A stretch of DNA of 22,244 nucleotides from CAZMRW01 sp964568805 (GTDB lineage Bacteria > Pseudomonadota > Gammaproteobacteria > Methylococcales > Methylomonadaceae), in NCBI GenBank assembly GCA_964568805.1, contig CAZMRW010000076.1, positions 1 through 22,244 of the forward strand, in the 5' to 3' direction. This document shows positions 7,617 to 16,245 of this stretch, in pieces. The notes under the pieces are model-generated. The model made no database searches. It was not told where the DNA came from and was given only the letters and a program-made list of their open reading frames with translations. A program made the position numbers and the translations under genes. Each line of letters opens with the position of its first letter. Within the stretch, counting starts at the first letter, position 1.

Positions 7617-8687
7617 GTGCAATATCCTTCCGGTAAAATTCTGAATATTCAGGCGTTACGTGGCCTGGCCGTCATCTTGGTCATCGCCCTGCATCTGACC
7701 AGTAATGAAGAAAAATTCGCGCATGGCTATACCGTTCTACCTGATTTTCTTGCCATCGGCAGTTCCGGAGTCGACGTTTTCTTTGTCATATCCGGATTCG
7801 TCATGGTGACGATTACGCGCGGCAGTTTCCAAGAAAAAGGCGCGATAAGCAAATTTATTTATCATCGGCTGACGCGAATTTACCCGCTTTATTGGTTTTA
7901 CAGTTTATTAATGCTGGCGGTGTTCTGGCTTCAGCGGGAAACGGGACACAACACCCGAATGGTCGACATCACAGCATCCTTTCTTCTGTTGCCGCAACCT
8001 CAGTTGCCGCTGCTGGTCGTGGGATGGACCCTGGTTCACGAAATATATTTTTACCTGGTATTTGCCGTATTGCTGGCTTTTCCTCAGCGATGGTTACTAC
8101 CCTTAATGTTGTTATGGGGGGCTGCCTCAATTATCGGATGGCTCTTATTCTCTCCGGTCAAAAGTCCGCTCGTCCAGCTAATTACAAATCCTCTTACGCT
8201 GGAATTTATAGCCGGAGGAATGATTGCCTGGTGTCATTATTCCGGGAAGTCAGCGTCACGTAACGGGCGGCTTTTTTTGATTCTTGCCATTGCCTGGTGG
8301 CTGTCGGGGTATGGCATTTGCGTTAAAATGGGCTTGACGCCGGAGTCTTCAGGTTGGCTGCGTGTGCTTTTATACGGTTGTCCTGCGGCAATGGCGGTCT
8401 TTGCATTTGTCGCCATTGAAAAATCTTCCGGTTGGCAACTGCCGGGCTGGCTTATTTGGATAGGCGATGCGTCTTTCTCGATTTATTTATCTCATCTGCT
8501 CGTTATCGCCTCAATTGGGCGTATTTGGGAGAAATTTGGCGCAGTCGGCCCCTGGACGAACAGTCTGGTTTTAGCTGTCATGGTTGTTTCCGTGCTGGCG
8601 ATGGGCATGGCCAGCTTCCGGCTGATTGAGCGGCCGCTACTCAACTTGTCTCGTCGTTTTGAGTTTGCATATCGGGTAAAGGTCTAG
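7617..8687 (+). CDS. Acyltransferase 3 family membrane protein (OafA/YrhL type)
   Basis: An integral membrane acyltransferase of the family that O-acetylates or acylates surface polysaccharides and other cell-surface glycans. At 356 residues it has about ten transmembrane helices and no extra SGNH domain. The N-terminal signature ALRGLAVILVIALHL (about 13-27) contains the conserved Arg15 and His26. Next come GVDVFFVISGFVM (about 51-63) and the conserved RLTRIYPLYW motif (84-93). The start is GTG with no clear ribosome site. No glycan biosynthesis genes lie nearby, so the acceptor cannot be inferred. It stands alone between divergent DUF2339 and convergent def; the 54-nt gap to def contains only a weak inverted repeat (AGCGGC-AAA/TTT-GCCGCT, 8686-8734). 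Confidence 0.88.
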   Translation: MQYPSGKILNIQALRGLAVILVIALHLTSNEEKFAHGYTVLPDFLAIGSSGVDVFFVISGFVMVTITRGSFQEKGAISKFIYHRLTRIYPLYWFYSLLMLAVFWLQRETGHNTRMVDITASFLLLPQPQLPLLVVGWTLVHEIYFYLVFAVLLAFPQRWLLPLMLLWGAASIIGWLLFSPVKSPLVQLITNPLTLEFIAGGMIAWCHYSGKSASRNGRLFLILAIAWWLSGYGICVKMGLTPESSGWLRVLLYGCPAAMAVFAFVAIEKSSGWQLPGWLIWIGDASFSIYLSHLLVIASIGRIWEKFGAVGPWTNSLVLAVMVVSVLAMGMASFRLIERPLLNLSRRFEFAYRVKV

Positions 8688-8741
8688 CGGCAAACCTGCA
8701 AGCGGTTCGGGAAAGCGCGGGTATTTTCGCCGCTATCGCAA

Positions 8742-9269
8742 CTAACTTAACAGTTTCAAATACTCGCTTTCGGAAACGATATCCCGATTGTTCTCGACCC
8801 TGTCCAGGTATACCAACCCGTCAAGATGGTCGATCTCATGCTGGAAAACTCTGGCGACAAAGCCATCGAGCATTGTTTCGGTCAATTGGCCCTGTTCGTC
8901 GGTAAATTGAATCGTTATTTCCTTGTATCTGGGCACCAGGGCGCGAATGCCCGGAATGCTTAAACAACCTTCCCAATCCTTTTCCTTGATTTCCGATAAG
9001 GCCCGGTAGCTCGGATTGATCATTACCTTCGGGTCCATGAGAGGAGCATTCGGATAGCGAGGCGTGGGCCGGGATGCAATGATAATGATCCGTTTTGATA
9101 GGCTAATCTGGGGGGCGGCAAGTCCGACGCCCTGGGTAGTCGCCAGAGTGTTCCGCATCGCTTCGATGATTTGCCGGGCTTCGATGCCTCGCACGTCATC
9201 CACGGCATCGGCTTTCTGTCTCAGTACCCTGGCGCCTAACTGGGCGATTTCGCATAAAGTGTCATTCAT
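8742..9269 (-). CDS. def: Peptide deformylase
   Basis: Removes the formyl group from the initiator methionine of nascent proteins, using a metal ion (Fe2+ in most bacteria). All three family motifs are present: GVGLAAPQI (47-55), EGCLS (100-104, metal ligand Cys102) and QHEIDHLDG (143-151, ligands His144 and His148 and catalytic Glu145). Length is 175 residues from ATG 9269. A TTG at 9275 would add two residues and overlap the ppk1 stop; ATG is preferred. The pairing with ppk1 is unusual, since def often sits with fmt; here it is the last gene of the methyltransferase-ppk1-def cluster, so it may be a second, non-fmt-linked copy. Confidence 0.93.
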   Translation of the reverse strand: MNDTLCEIAQLGARVLRQKADAVDDVRGIEARQIIEAMRNTLATTQGVGLAAPQISLSKRIIIIASRPTPRYPNAPLMDPKVMINPSYRALSEIKEKDWEGCLSIPGIRALVPRYKEITIQFTDEQGQLTETMLDGFVARVFQHEIDHLDGLVYLDRVENNRDIVSESEYLKLLS

Positions 9270-9271
9270 AA

Positions 9272-11362
9272 TCAAGCCTGCAATTCATTCAATAGCATCG
9301 TCTGCGCCTCTACCGGTTCTTCATTTCCGGTTTGCAGCAATTGTATATAGCTGCCATCGGGCCGTAACAGCCAGGCCTGTGTATTATCCTTCAGATACAG
9401 TTCCAGATCGTGCATGATACGGCTTACCAGTTTTTTATTTTCAATCGGAAAACAGATTTCAACGCGCCGGAACATGTTGCGGTTCATCAAATCGGCGCTG
9501 GAAGCATAGACTTCCAGATTGCCGTCATTGGCAAAGGCATAAATCCGCGCATGTTCGAGAAAACGTCCGATAATCGAACGGACTTCAATGTTTTCTGAGA
9601 CGCCCGGAATACCCGGCCTTAAACAACAGACGCCGCGTACGATCAGTTTAACTTCGACGCCGGTTTGGGATGCGCGGTAGAGAGCCTGTATCAGTTGCTC
9701 CTCAACAATGGCATTGACTTTAATGATAATTCTTGCCGGCCGGCCGTCCTGGGCATGATTGATCTCTCTTTCAATTTTTTCCAACAGACGGCTATGCAAG
9801 GTGAAGGGCGATTGCAGCAATTTGTTTAACTTGGTCACTTTACCCAAACTGGTCAGCTGCGCAAATACCCGTCTGACATCCTCTCCCAATTCCTTGTCGC
9901 AGGAAAACAGGCCGTAATCGGTATAAATCTGCGCCGTTTTGGGATGATAATTGCCGGTGCCGAGATGGACATAATTCCGCAGATCCTTCCCTTCCCGGCG
10001 CAATACCAGACACATTTTGGCGTGCGTCTTATAGCCGACGACGCCATAAACGACATGAACCGCGGCTTCCTGTAATTTTGAGGCCAAATCGATATTGGCT
10101 TTCTCATCGAAGCGGGCCCTTAATTCGATGACGACAGTGACTTCCTTGCCCGATCGCGCGGCTTTGATCAGGGCATTTACGATAGGAGAGTCGGCGCCGG
10201 TGCGATAGAGCGTCTGTTTAATCGCCAGCACCTCGGGAGCAACCGCCGCCTGCCTTAAAAATTCGACTACCGGCGAGAACGATTCGAAAGGTTGATGCAG
10301 CAATATATCATGGCGTCTGATTGCGGCAAAGATGTCTTTGTTGCGCGTCAGTTGCGGGGGGGTGCTCGGTTTGAACGGGATAAACTTGAGGTCAGGGCGG
10401 TCAACCAGTTCAATAATGGCTTGGAGCCTGTTCAGATTGACCGGTCCGTTAACTAAAAACAGATGATCCTTGGTCATTTCAAAACGGCCCAATAAAAAGC
10501 TGACTGTTTCCTCCGGGCAGTTGGCGTCGATCTCCAACCGCACTTCATCGCCGTAATTACGCATGGCCAGTTCGCCCTGAACGGCAAGCAGCAAATCGTC
10601 GATGGCATCGTCATCGACAAAAAAATCGCTGTTTCGGGTCACCCTGAATTGATAGCAGCCCTTGACGTGCATGCCATTGAATAGCTGATCGATAAATGCA
10701 TGAATAATGGATGACAAAAACACAAAATCGTGCGGACCGCCCTGGGTTTCGTCGGGCGGCAGTTGCACGATCCGGGGCAGGGCTCTGGGCGCTTGCAGAA
10801 TAGCCCGTCCGCTGTTCCTGCCGAAAGCATCTTTACCGGTCAACGAGATAATAAAATTTAGACTCTTGTTGAGTATCCTGGGAAAGGGATGAGCCGAATC
10901 CAGACCGACCGGCGTTAAAATCGGCAGAACCTCCTCATTAAAATACCCTTGCAGCCACTGTTGCTGCGCCTCCGTCCACTTACTGCGGCGGATAAAACGA
11001 ATATTTTGCTCTTTGAGTTTTGGAATCAGAATTTCATTGAGAACTTGGTATTGTTCGTTTACTAAGTGATGGGCGTTAATGGAAATTCGTTCCAGTTGTT
11101 CATTCGGGGTAAGACCGTCAGGACCAACGACTTTGGGATCGATAGCCGCCATCTGAATGATACTGGCGACCCTGACCTCGTAGAATTCATCGAGATTGGA
11201 GCAGGAGATACACAAGTAATTCAGCCGTTCCAGCAGAGGCACGCTCTCATTTTTTGCCTGCGCCAGCACCCGTTTATTAAATTCCAGCAGACTGACGTCT
11301 CGGTTGATATAAAGCTCGGGTTTCTTTAGATCGATGGATTCAAATAGGGTGGATGTGTCCAT
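9272..11362 (-). CDS. ppk1: Polyphosphate kinase 1
   Basis: Makes inorganic polyphosphate from ATP, reversibly, at the membrane. At 696 residues it is full length. The N-terminal domain opens with the typical YINRDVSLLEFNKRVL block (about 18-33) and CSNLDEFYEVRVA. The two PLD-like catalytic sites carry KTHAKM with His447 (the autophosphorylated residue, equivalent to E. coli His435) and LEHARIYAF with His604 (equivalent to His592). Their spacing of 157 residues equals that in E. coli. The motif HLGTGNYHPKTAQIYTDYGL is intact. It lies 22 nt after the methyltransferase stop and 2 nt before the def ATG, so all three are probably co-transcribed. No ppx gene is present in the window. Confidence 0.95.
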   Translation of the reverse strand: MDTSTLFESIDLKKPELYINRDVSLLEFNKRVLAQAKNESVPLLERLNYLCISCSNLDEFYEVRVASIIQMAAIDPKVVGPDGLTPNEQLERISINAHHLVNEQYQVLNEILIPKLKEQNIRFIRRSKWTEAQQQWLQGYFNEEVLPILTPVGLDSAHPFPRILNKSLNFIISLTGKDAFGRNSGRAILQAPRALPRIVQLPPDETQGGPHDFVFLSSIIHAFIDQLFNGMHVKGCYQFRVTRNSDFFVDDDAIDDLLLAVQGELAMRNYGDEVRLEIDANCPEETVSFLLGRFEMTKDHLFLVNGPVNLNRLQAIIELVDRPDLKFIPFKPSTPPQLTRNKDIFAAIRRHDILLHQPFESFSPVVEFLRQAAVAPEVLAIKQTLYRTGADSPIVNALIKAARSGKEVTVVIELRARFDEKANIDLASKLQEAAVHVVYGVVGYKTHAKMCLVLRREGKDLRNYVHLGTGNYHPKTAQIYTDYGLFSCDKELGEDVRRVFAQLTSLGKVTKLNKLLQSPFTLHSRLLEKIEREINHAQDGRPARIIIKVNAIVEEQLIQALYRASQTGVEVKLIVRGVCCLRPGIPGVSENIEVRSIIGRFLEHARIYAFANDGNLEVYASSADLMNRNMFRRVEICFPIENKKLVSRIMHDLELYLKDNTQAWLLRPDGSYIQLLQTGNEEPVEAQTMLLNELQA

Positions 11363-11384
11363 GTTGTATCTTTAGGTTCTGGTG

Positions 11385-12044
11385 TCAGGCGGCGATGCCT
11401 TTAATAAAAACGTGACGGTCGCTGATTTGCTCAAGTTTGAAATTCAAACCGGCATCCTCCAACTGGTTTCCGATTTCCTCCAGATTAAAGGCCGCCAGCA
11501 GGGAATAATAAAAATCTCGTCTCAGAATATCCGGCTCATCGGCTGCATAGGTATCGACTAATGCTTGTGCCGCTTCGATGGAATCCGGCCGTAATAAATC
11601 CATCACGGCGATGCGGGCTCCCGGTTTTGCGTAGGTTTTTATCGAATGCCACAGTATCTGCGGGTCGGGCAAATGATGCAGCAGACTGTTGCTGAAAATA
11701 ATATCATAGTAAGTACGCTGCAATACGACAAAAGGCAGCTTGCCGTAAATGAAGTTAATCCGCTGCCTGACCGCTTCGGGTAATGCCTGTGCATAATCGA
11801 TCATGGCCCTGGAGCCATCGACCGCATCGAGATGACTGAGCGGATATGCCGTGGCGAAGCGGATGCTGATATCGCCGGGGCCGCAACCCAAATCAAGTGC
11901 CGTCCCGTTAAAGCCGGGTTGATCGACGAAAGCTTGTAATCGTTCTATGAATTGATTGTGCGGGATCTGAAAATCGGCTTCGGCGTAGGCCTTAACCTGA
12001 TCGGCATCTTCCATCAATTCGGGCTCTAATTGTCTTTCCATCAT
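11385..12044 (-). CDS. Class I SAM-dependent methyltransferase, substrate unknown
   Basis: 219 residues with a Rossmann methyltransferase fold. Motif I is LDLGCGPGD (50-58) and the acidic motif II is DAVDGS (73-78). The motif IV region IIFSNSLLHHLPDP (115-128) is typical of ubiquinone/menaquinone-methyltransferase-like (UbiE-like, Methyltransf_25) enzymes. An alpha-helical C-terminal part covers about 150-219. The substrate cannot be told. It is the first gene of a close-packed minus-strand group with ppk1 and def. Two adjacent ATG codons (12044 and 12041) are possible starts. The strong hairpin at 12068-12108 lies in its leader. Confidence 0.85.
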   Translation of the reverse strand: MMERQLEPELMEDADQVKAYAEADFQIPHNQFIERLQAFVDQPGFNGTALDLGCGPGDISIRFATAYPLSHLDAVDGSRAMIDYAQALPEAVRQRINFIYGKLPFVVLQRTYYDIIFSNSLLHHLPDPQILWHSIKTYAKPGARIAVMDLLRPDSIEAAQALVDTYAADEPDILRRDFYYSLLAAFNLEEIGNQLEDAGLNFKLEQISDRHVFIKGIAA

Positions 12045-12067
12045 GTTGAAAATAGTGCATTAAGCAT

Positions 12068-12108
12068 GGCAGGCCAAGTTAGGGAGGCTAACCGTAACTT
12101 CACCTGCC
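12068..12108. terminator. Two-part hairpin between the PLP enzyme and methyltransferase genes
   Basis: The outer stem is GGCAGG (12068-12073) with CCTGCC (12103-12108). A symmetric 2x2 internal loop follows, then an inner stem AAGTTA (12076-12081) with TAACTT (12095-12100) and a 13-nt loop. A run of four T follows on the plus strand only. On the minus strand, where both flanking genes lie, there is no U-tract, so it is a poor intrinsic terminator in the relevant direction. It could be a processing site, attenuator or leader structure. Confidence 0.45.
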
Positions 12109-12125
12109 TTTTCGTGGTTTATTAA

Positions 12126-13034
12126 TCAAGCTTTATTGAATCCCCTGTTGCCCTGCAAGCCGCCGGTATGCACGGCGATGATGCGAAGTCCGGGTTTAAA
12201 GTCGCTTTTTGCAATCAGTTCATATAAAGCATACATCATTTTTCCGGTATAGATGGGTTCGAGCGGAATTTTGGTTTTTAATTCAAAATTGCGGATAAAT
12301 TCGTTTAACTCGGGTTTGGTTTTGGCAAAGCCGCCGAAGTGATAATCAGGGTTTATGCTCCAGTTAGAATATGTCCTGGGCAATAATGTCTCGACATCGG
12401 ATTTTAAGAAGACCGCATTTTTTAGCGCCGCAAAGCCGATGACCGAAATTGGCCCGGTAACGGCGGCAATACAGCCCGCCAAGGTTGCGCCGGTCCCGCA
12501 GGGCAGGCAAAGGACGTCATAGGATACATCGATTTCGTCAACCAGTTCGGCAATGCCTTGTAACGCGAAGGCATGCGCGCCGCCTTCGGGCAGCCAGTAT
12601 TGCCCGGGTTCTATCCCCGGTAAATCATGGTAGTCACGATACTGCCTGTACTGCCGGTAATCGGAACGGGATACAAATCGAAATTCCATGCCCCAGTTTT
12701 GACAGTCCAGCAAGGTCGGCGTTAACGATTCCGGCTGTTCGCCGCGAATAATTCCTATGGTCTTCAATCCCAGGACTTTGCCGGCATAAGCCAGCGCATG
12801 CAGATGATTGGAGTAGGCCCCACCCATGCTGATGAGCGTATGTGTCCCTAATGACAATGCATGATCGAGGCTGTATTTAAGCTTTCTCCATTTATTGCCG
12901 GAAATAATGGGATGCAGATGATCGTCCCGCTTCATCCACAATTCGATTTTGTGTTCATCAAGCAAGGGGTCGTCGATTCGAGTCAGTATCGACGGATTGA
13001 AGTTTTTCTCAAGGTCGATTAAGGCCGGGTGCAT
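12126..13034 (-). CDS. PLP-dependent ACC deaminase/D-cysteine desulfhydrase family enzyme
   Basis: 302 residues, tryptophan-synthase-beta-like (fold type II) PLP enzyme. The PLP lysine is Lys48 in SGNKWRKLKY (45-54), matching the GGNKTRKL motif of ACC deaminase and D-cysteine desulfhydrase. The SMGGAYSNHLHA stretch (about 69-80) is the conserved substrate loop (family: GG-x-Q-SNH). LPCGTGATLAG (about 178-188) is the phosphate-binding loop. Likely reactions are deamination of D-cysteine or ACC; the exact substrate cannot be read from sequence. The short tandem YRQYRQYRDYHD (about 125-136) is unusual. It has its own extended -10 promoter at 13070-13078. Confidence 0.88.
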   Translation of the reverse strand: MHPALIDLEKNFNPSILTRIDDPLLDEHKIELWMKRDDHLHPIISGNKWRKLKYSLDHALSLGTHTLISMGGAYSNHLHALAYAGKVLGLKTIGIIRGEQPESLTPTLLDCQNWGMEFRFVSRSDYRQYRQYRDYHDLPGIEPGQYWLPEGGAHAFALQGIAELVDEIDVSYDVLCLPCGTGATLAGCIAAVTGPISVIGFAALKNAVFLKSDVETLLPRTYSNWSINPDYHFGGFAKTKPELNEFIRNFELKTKIPLEPIYTGKMMYALYELIAKSDFKPGLRIIAVHTGGLQGNRGFNKA

Positions 13035-13069
13035 GTGGCAGTGCCGTTAAGTTAATGTCAATGCCGATG

Positions 13070-13078
13070 ATTATAGCA
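13070..13078 (-). promoter_or_regulatory. Extended -10 promoter of the PLP enzyme gene
   Basis: The minus strand reads TGCTATAAT, a perfect -10 hexamer with the TGn extension, 35 nt upstream of the ATG at 13034. A TTGCAG stands 20 nt upstream, too far for a normal -35, so this is likely an extended -10 type promoter with a short leader. Confidence 0.6.
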
Positions 13079-13378
13079 GGGTCATTATCGCCATACTGCA
13101 AGGAGTCAGACAAGCGCAAGCGCTAGGATAGATCCGATGGACCGAAGGGATGCAGTCTGTGCAGCCTTTTCGAAAGTCCGCGGCTGTCCGATCTCATGAA
13201 TCACCTAAATGCTCCCGTGTACCGGCAGTTTCGATTCAGGTTGCGCATTAATCGGCTAATGGAGTGATTTTCGGAAGGTTAAAGCGTTACGAAAACCTGA
13301 TGCAATTGACAGCAATGCTGTTAAAGTAAGACATCGTTTAAACTGAACCGGTGCAATTGATGATGCCAAAAAGAGTAT
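13079..13378. other. Non-coding stretch between the PLP enzyme gene and the small unknown gene
   Basis: No gene is supported here. It holds a 13-bp palindrome ACAGCA-A-TGCTGT (13309-13321) with near-symmetric flanks (TTG/TAA), a possible operator. It also holds a short AGCGC/GCGCT hairpin near 13117. It lies downstream of the small minus-strand gene and upstream of the PLP enzyme promoter. Confidence 0.5.
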
Positions 13379-13594
13379 TCAACCGATTGCCAGTTCATGC
13401 TCATCCAGTACCAGACGCCTCCTGTCAGCTTGATCATTTGATACTGCCGGCTGCCCGATGGGCGCATGGCCCGTCAGGATACCGATGATTTCGGGTCTCA
13501 AGACGCCATCATAACCGATCTCAGCCTCCATGAAATCAATTTCATTCGGCATCCACAGCAGCATGGCAAGTTCTCTGAGTTTATCAAGCGACAT
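13379..13594 (-). CDS. Small hypothetical protein (71 aa)
   Basis: A 71-residue soluble, acidic protein that I do not recognise. It starts MSLDKLRELAMLLWMPNEID, continues with a mixed helical and strand-like middle, and ends in a charged RRRLVLDEHELAIG stretch. GAAGG stands 8 nt before ATG 13594, a good ribosome site. The upstream ATG at 13600 is only 2 nt from it and is less likely. It is divergent from the Lon-family protease gene. A TGTCA/TGACA inverted repeat (about 13647-13662) lies in the shared upstream region. Coding status rests on the ribosome site and protein-like composition. Confidence 0.55.
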   Translation of the reverse strand: MSLDKLRELAMLLWMPNEIDFMEAEIGYDGVLRPEIIGILTGHAPIGQPAVSNDQADRRRLVLDEHELAIG

Positions 13595-13720
13595 AAGCAT
13601 AACCTTCGATATTGTTTAATTATCGGGCTAGTTTAAAGCCGCTATGTGTCAATAATATGACATGCGCTCAGCCGCAGTTTACTCAAGATTGCTGACGATT
13701 ATCAGATATGACGGTAAAAA

Positions 13721-13729
13721 TGATAGAAT
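13721..13729 (+). promoter_or_regulatory. Extended -10 promoter of the Lon-family protease gene
   Basis: TGATAGAAT fits a TGn plus TAGAAT extended -10. It lies inside the longest open frame of the protease gene, which runs from 13662, and 37 nt before ATG 13767. This is the main reason for preferring the 13767 start. No strong -35 is present. Confidence 0.5.
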
Positions 13730-13766
13730 GCGCGTTTGCGTGAATTCCAGGTCATCTTGCCCAGCC

Positions 13767-16157
13767 ATGTCTATGTCGTTAAAACTGCCGATTGAATCCC
13801 TGAAACTGAATGCCGATTTGACCGGTTTTGATTTACAGGAAGCGCCCAGGCTGCAACCGAGCATTCTCGGGCAACCCAGGGCCCAGTCGGCACTGGAATT
13901 CGGGGTTGCGATGCCTAATCCCGGCTACAATATTTTTGTCATGGGCGAGCCCGGATTAGGCCGGTTATCGATGATCACCCAGCATCTGGACGCTTTGGCG
14001 CGAACCCTGCCGGCTCCGCCATCCTATGCTTATGTCGATAATTTCGACAATCCCAGAGAACCGGTGGCGGTTGAACTGCCTCCCGAACACGGACAAGTTC
14101 TGAGCAAGGACATAGAACAGTTGATCGATAATTTACTGGCGACTTTCCCGGCCGCCTTTGAAAGTCCGACCTATCAGCAAAAAAAGACGGCCATCGAACG
14201 TTATTATAACCAGTACTACAACAATGCGATCGATCTGGTTGATAAAAAAGCCCAGGCGATGAATATCGCCTTGTTCAGAGAAAGCGAACAAATTACATTT
14301 GCGCCTATCCGGGACAATAAAGCGCTGGACGAGGACCAGTTCACGCAGTTGCCGCAAGCGGAAAGGGAAGCATTTCACAAGCATGTTGAAGAACTGGAGG
14401 AATATCTGAGCGATGTATTGCTGGAATTGCCCCAATGGCGCAGGACGATGGTGGAAAAAATCAAGCAGCTTGATAACGATACCATCAGCCAGGCGATTGA
14501 ACCTCTGTTTGTCGAGCTGAATGATAAATATCTGAATATCGATGACGTCATCACTTTTCTGGCGGAGATCAAAAAAAATCTTACGAATACCATCGCCGAT
14601 TATCTAATGCCGGGGCGGACCCTGGAACCCAGGGAATATACTACGAAACGTCTGATGCTGACGGAACTGTATGCTCCCAATGTTCTGGTCGATAACAAAC
14701 TGGAGAATGGCGCCCCGGTGATCTTTGAACCGCATCCGATTTATCAAAATCTGTTTGGCCGCATTGAATATGTCAGCGAACAGGGCACGCTGGTGACCAA
14801 TTACCGGCGGATATGCGCCGGCTCATTGCACCGGGCAAACGGAGGTTATCTGATCCTCGATGCGGAAAAATTGCTGAACTATCCGTTTGTCTGGGAAGGT
14901 CTCAAACGCGCGTTGAAGTCGGGCCGTATCGAGGTCGAGTCGCCTTATTCGGACCTGGGGATAAACACGATAACGCTCAAACCGGAAGTCATCCCGCTAA
15001 ATGTCAAAGTAATCCTGGTGGGGTCCCGCGAAATTTATTATCTGCTGGAAGAACTGGATAATGAGTTTAACGAGATGTTCAGAATTCTGGCCGATTTTGA
15101 CAGTTATATACCGCGAACCGATGATTCGATGCAAAAGTTTGCGACCCTGATGACTAAACAGGCGCGAGATTCCGGCGCCAAGCCGTTGACAAAATCCGCT
15201 ATCGAAGCTTTGATCGAGCATAGTTGCAGGCTTTCGGAAAATCAGCATCATTTTTCCGCTCGTATCAATGATTCTCTGGATATCATCAGCGAAGCCAATC
15301 TGTTTTGTAAACAGGCCGCTGACAGTCAGATTGACCGAAAGCATATCGAGCAGGCCTTGGCGGCAAGGGAACACCGTAACGGCAGAATTTCCGAGATCAT
15401 TCTCGAAGAAATGCTCGACGGTACCATATTGATGGACACCGAAGGCGACGCCATTGGCAAAATCAACGGCCTGACCGTGCTGGAAGTCGGCGGCAGCAGT
15501 TTCGGTGCGCCGGCGCGCATCACCACTACCGTTTATCCGGGCTCCAGAGGCATCGTCGATATTGAGCGGGAAGCCGAACTCGGTCAGGCCATTCACTCGA
15601 AAGGGGTTATGATTCTGACCGGTTATCTGGGACAGACTTACGCCCAGCAGTTTCCGCTGGCCATATCGGCCAGTATTGCCATCGAACAGTCGTACGGCGT
15701 TATCGACGGCGACAGTGCCTCGCTGGCGGAGCTCTGCTGCCTGATTTCAGCACTGACCCGGACACCGATCAGGCAATCATTGGCAATTACCGGCTCGATC
15801 AATCAGTACGGCGAGGTGCAGGCCGTCGGCGGTATCAATGAAAAAATTGAAGGCTATTTCCGGCTTTGCCGGGCGCGCGGTCTGAACGGACAACATGGCG
15901 TCATTATACCTGCCGCCAACAAGCGCAATCTGATGCTGAAGCAGGAAGTCATCGACGCGGTAAAAAAGGACCTGTTTTCGATTTATGCAGTATCGTCGGT
16001 CGATGAAACGCTGGAACTGTTGACCGGACAACCGGCCGGCACAGTGGATCACCTCGGCAATTACCCGGAAAACAGCATTAATTTTAAAGCCATTTCCAGG
16101 TTAAGAGAGATTTCCGACATGGCCAATGCCGAGGATGATAAAGAAGAAGGGGCTTGA
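13767..16157 (+). CDS. Lon-family ATP-dependent protease (LonB/YcbZ-like, S16 peptidase)
   Basis: 796 residues from ATG 13767. An N-terminal domain precedes a phosphate-binding region with GEPGLGRLS (60-68). The usual Walker A lysine is replaced by Arg (GxxGxGKS/T expected), as in the YcbZ/LonH branch. A long helical insertion (about 110-270) is followed by a Walker B-like GGYLILDAEKLL. The C-terminal S16 protease has Ser650 in DGDSAS and Lys693 in GGINEKI, 43 residues apart as in E. coli Lon (679/722), so the peptidase should be active. Role: degradation of regulatory or damaged proteins, with targets unknown. The longer frame from 13662 would place the promoter inside the gene and adds residues unlike the family. 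Confidence 0.9.
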   Translation: MSMSLKLPIESLKLNADLTGFDLQEAPRLQPSILGQPRAQSALEFGVAMPNPGYNIFVMGEPGLGRLSMITQHLDALARTLPAPPSYAYVDNFDNPREPVAVELPPEHGQVLSKDIEQLIDNLLATFPAAFESPTYQQKKTAIERYYNQYYNNAIDLVDKKAQAMNIALFRESEQITFAPIRDNKALDEDQFTQLPQAEREAFHKHVEELEEYLSDVLLELPQWRRTMVEKIKQLDNDTISQAIEPLFVELNDKYLNIDDVITFLAEIKKNLTNTIADYLMPGRTLEPREYTTKRLMLTELYAPNVLVDNKLENGAPVIFEPHPIYQNLFGRIEYVSEQGTLVTNYRRICAGSLHRANGGYLILDAEKLLNYPFVWEGLKRALKSGRIEVESPYSDLGINTITLKPEVIPLNVKVILVGSREIYYLLEELDNEFNEMFRILADFDSYIPRTDDSMQKFATLMTKQARDSGAKPLTKSAIEALIEHSCRLSENQHHFSARINDSLDIISEANLFCKQAADSQIDRKHIEQALAAREHRNGRISEIILEEMLDGTILMDTEGDAIGKINGLTVLEVGGSSFGAPARITTTVYPGSRGIVDIEREAELGQAIHSKGVMILTGYLGQTYAQQFPLAISASIAIEQSYGVIDGDSASLAELCCLISALTRTPIRQSLAITGSINQYGEVQAVGGINEKIEGYFRLCRARGLNGQHGVIIPAANKRNLMLKQEVIDAVKKDLFSIYAVSSVDETLELLTGQPAGTVDHLGNYPENSINFKAISRLREISDMANAEDDKEEGA

Positions 16158-16245
16158 AATTCTAAATGCTGGAACGTTGATTCTGGCATCGATCATTTGT
16201 AACCGGCGATTTAAAAATACGATGGGAAACCCGACGGAGAATTTT

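Noticed and set aside
14997..15596. 199-codon antisense frame in the Lon-family protease gene
   Set aside because: It lies opposite the conserved protease domain and has no family resemblance or ribosome site.
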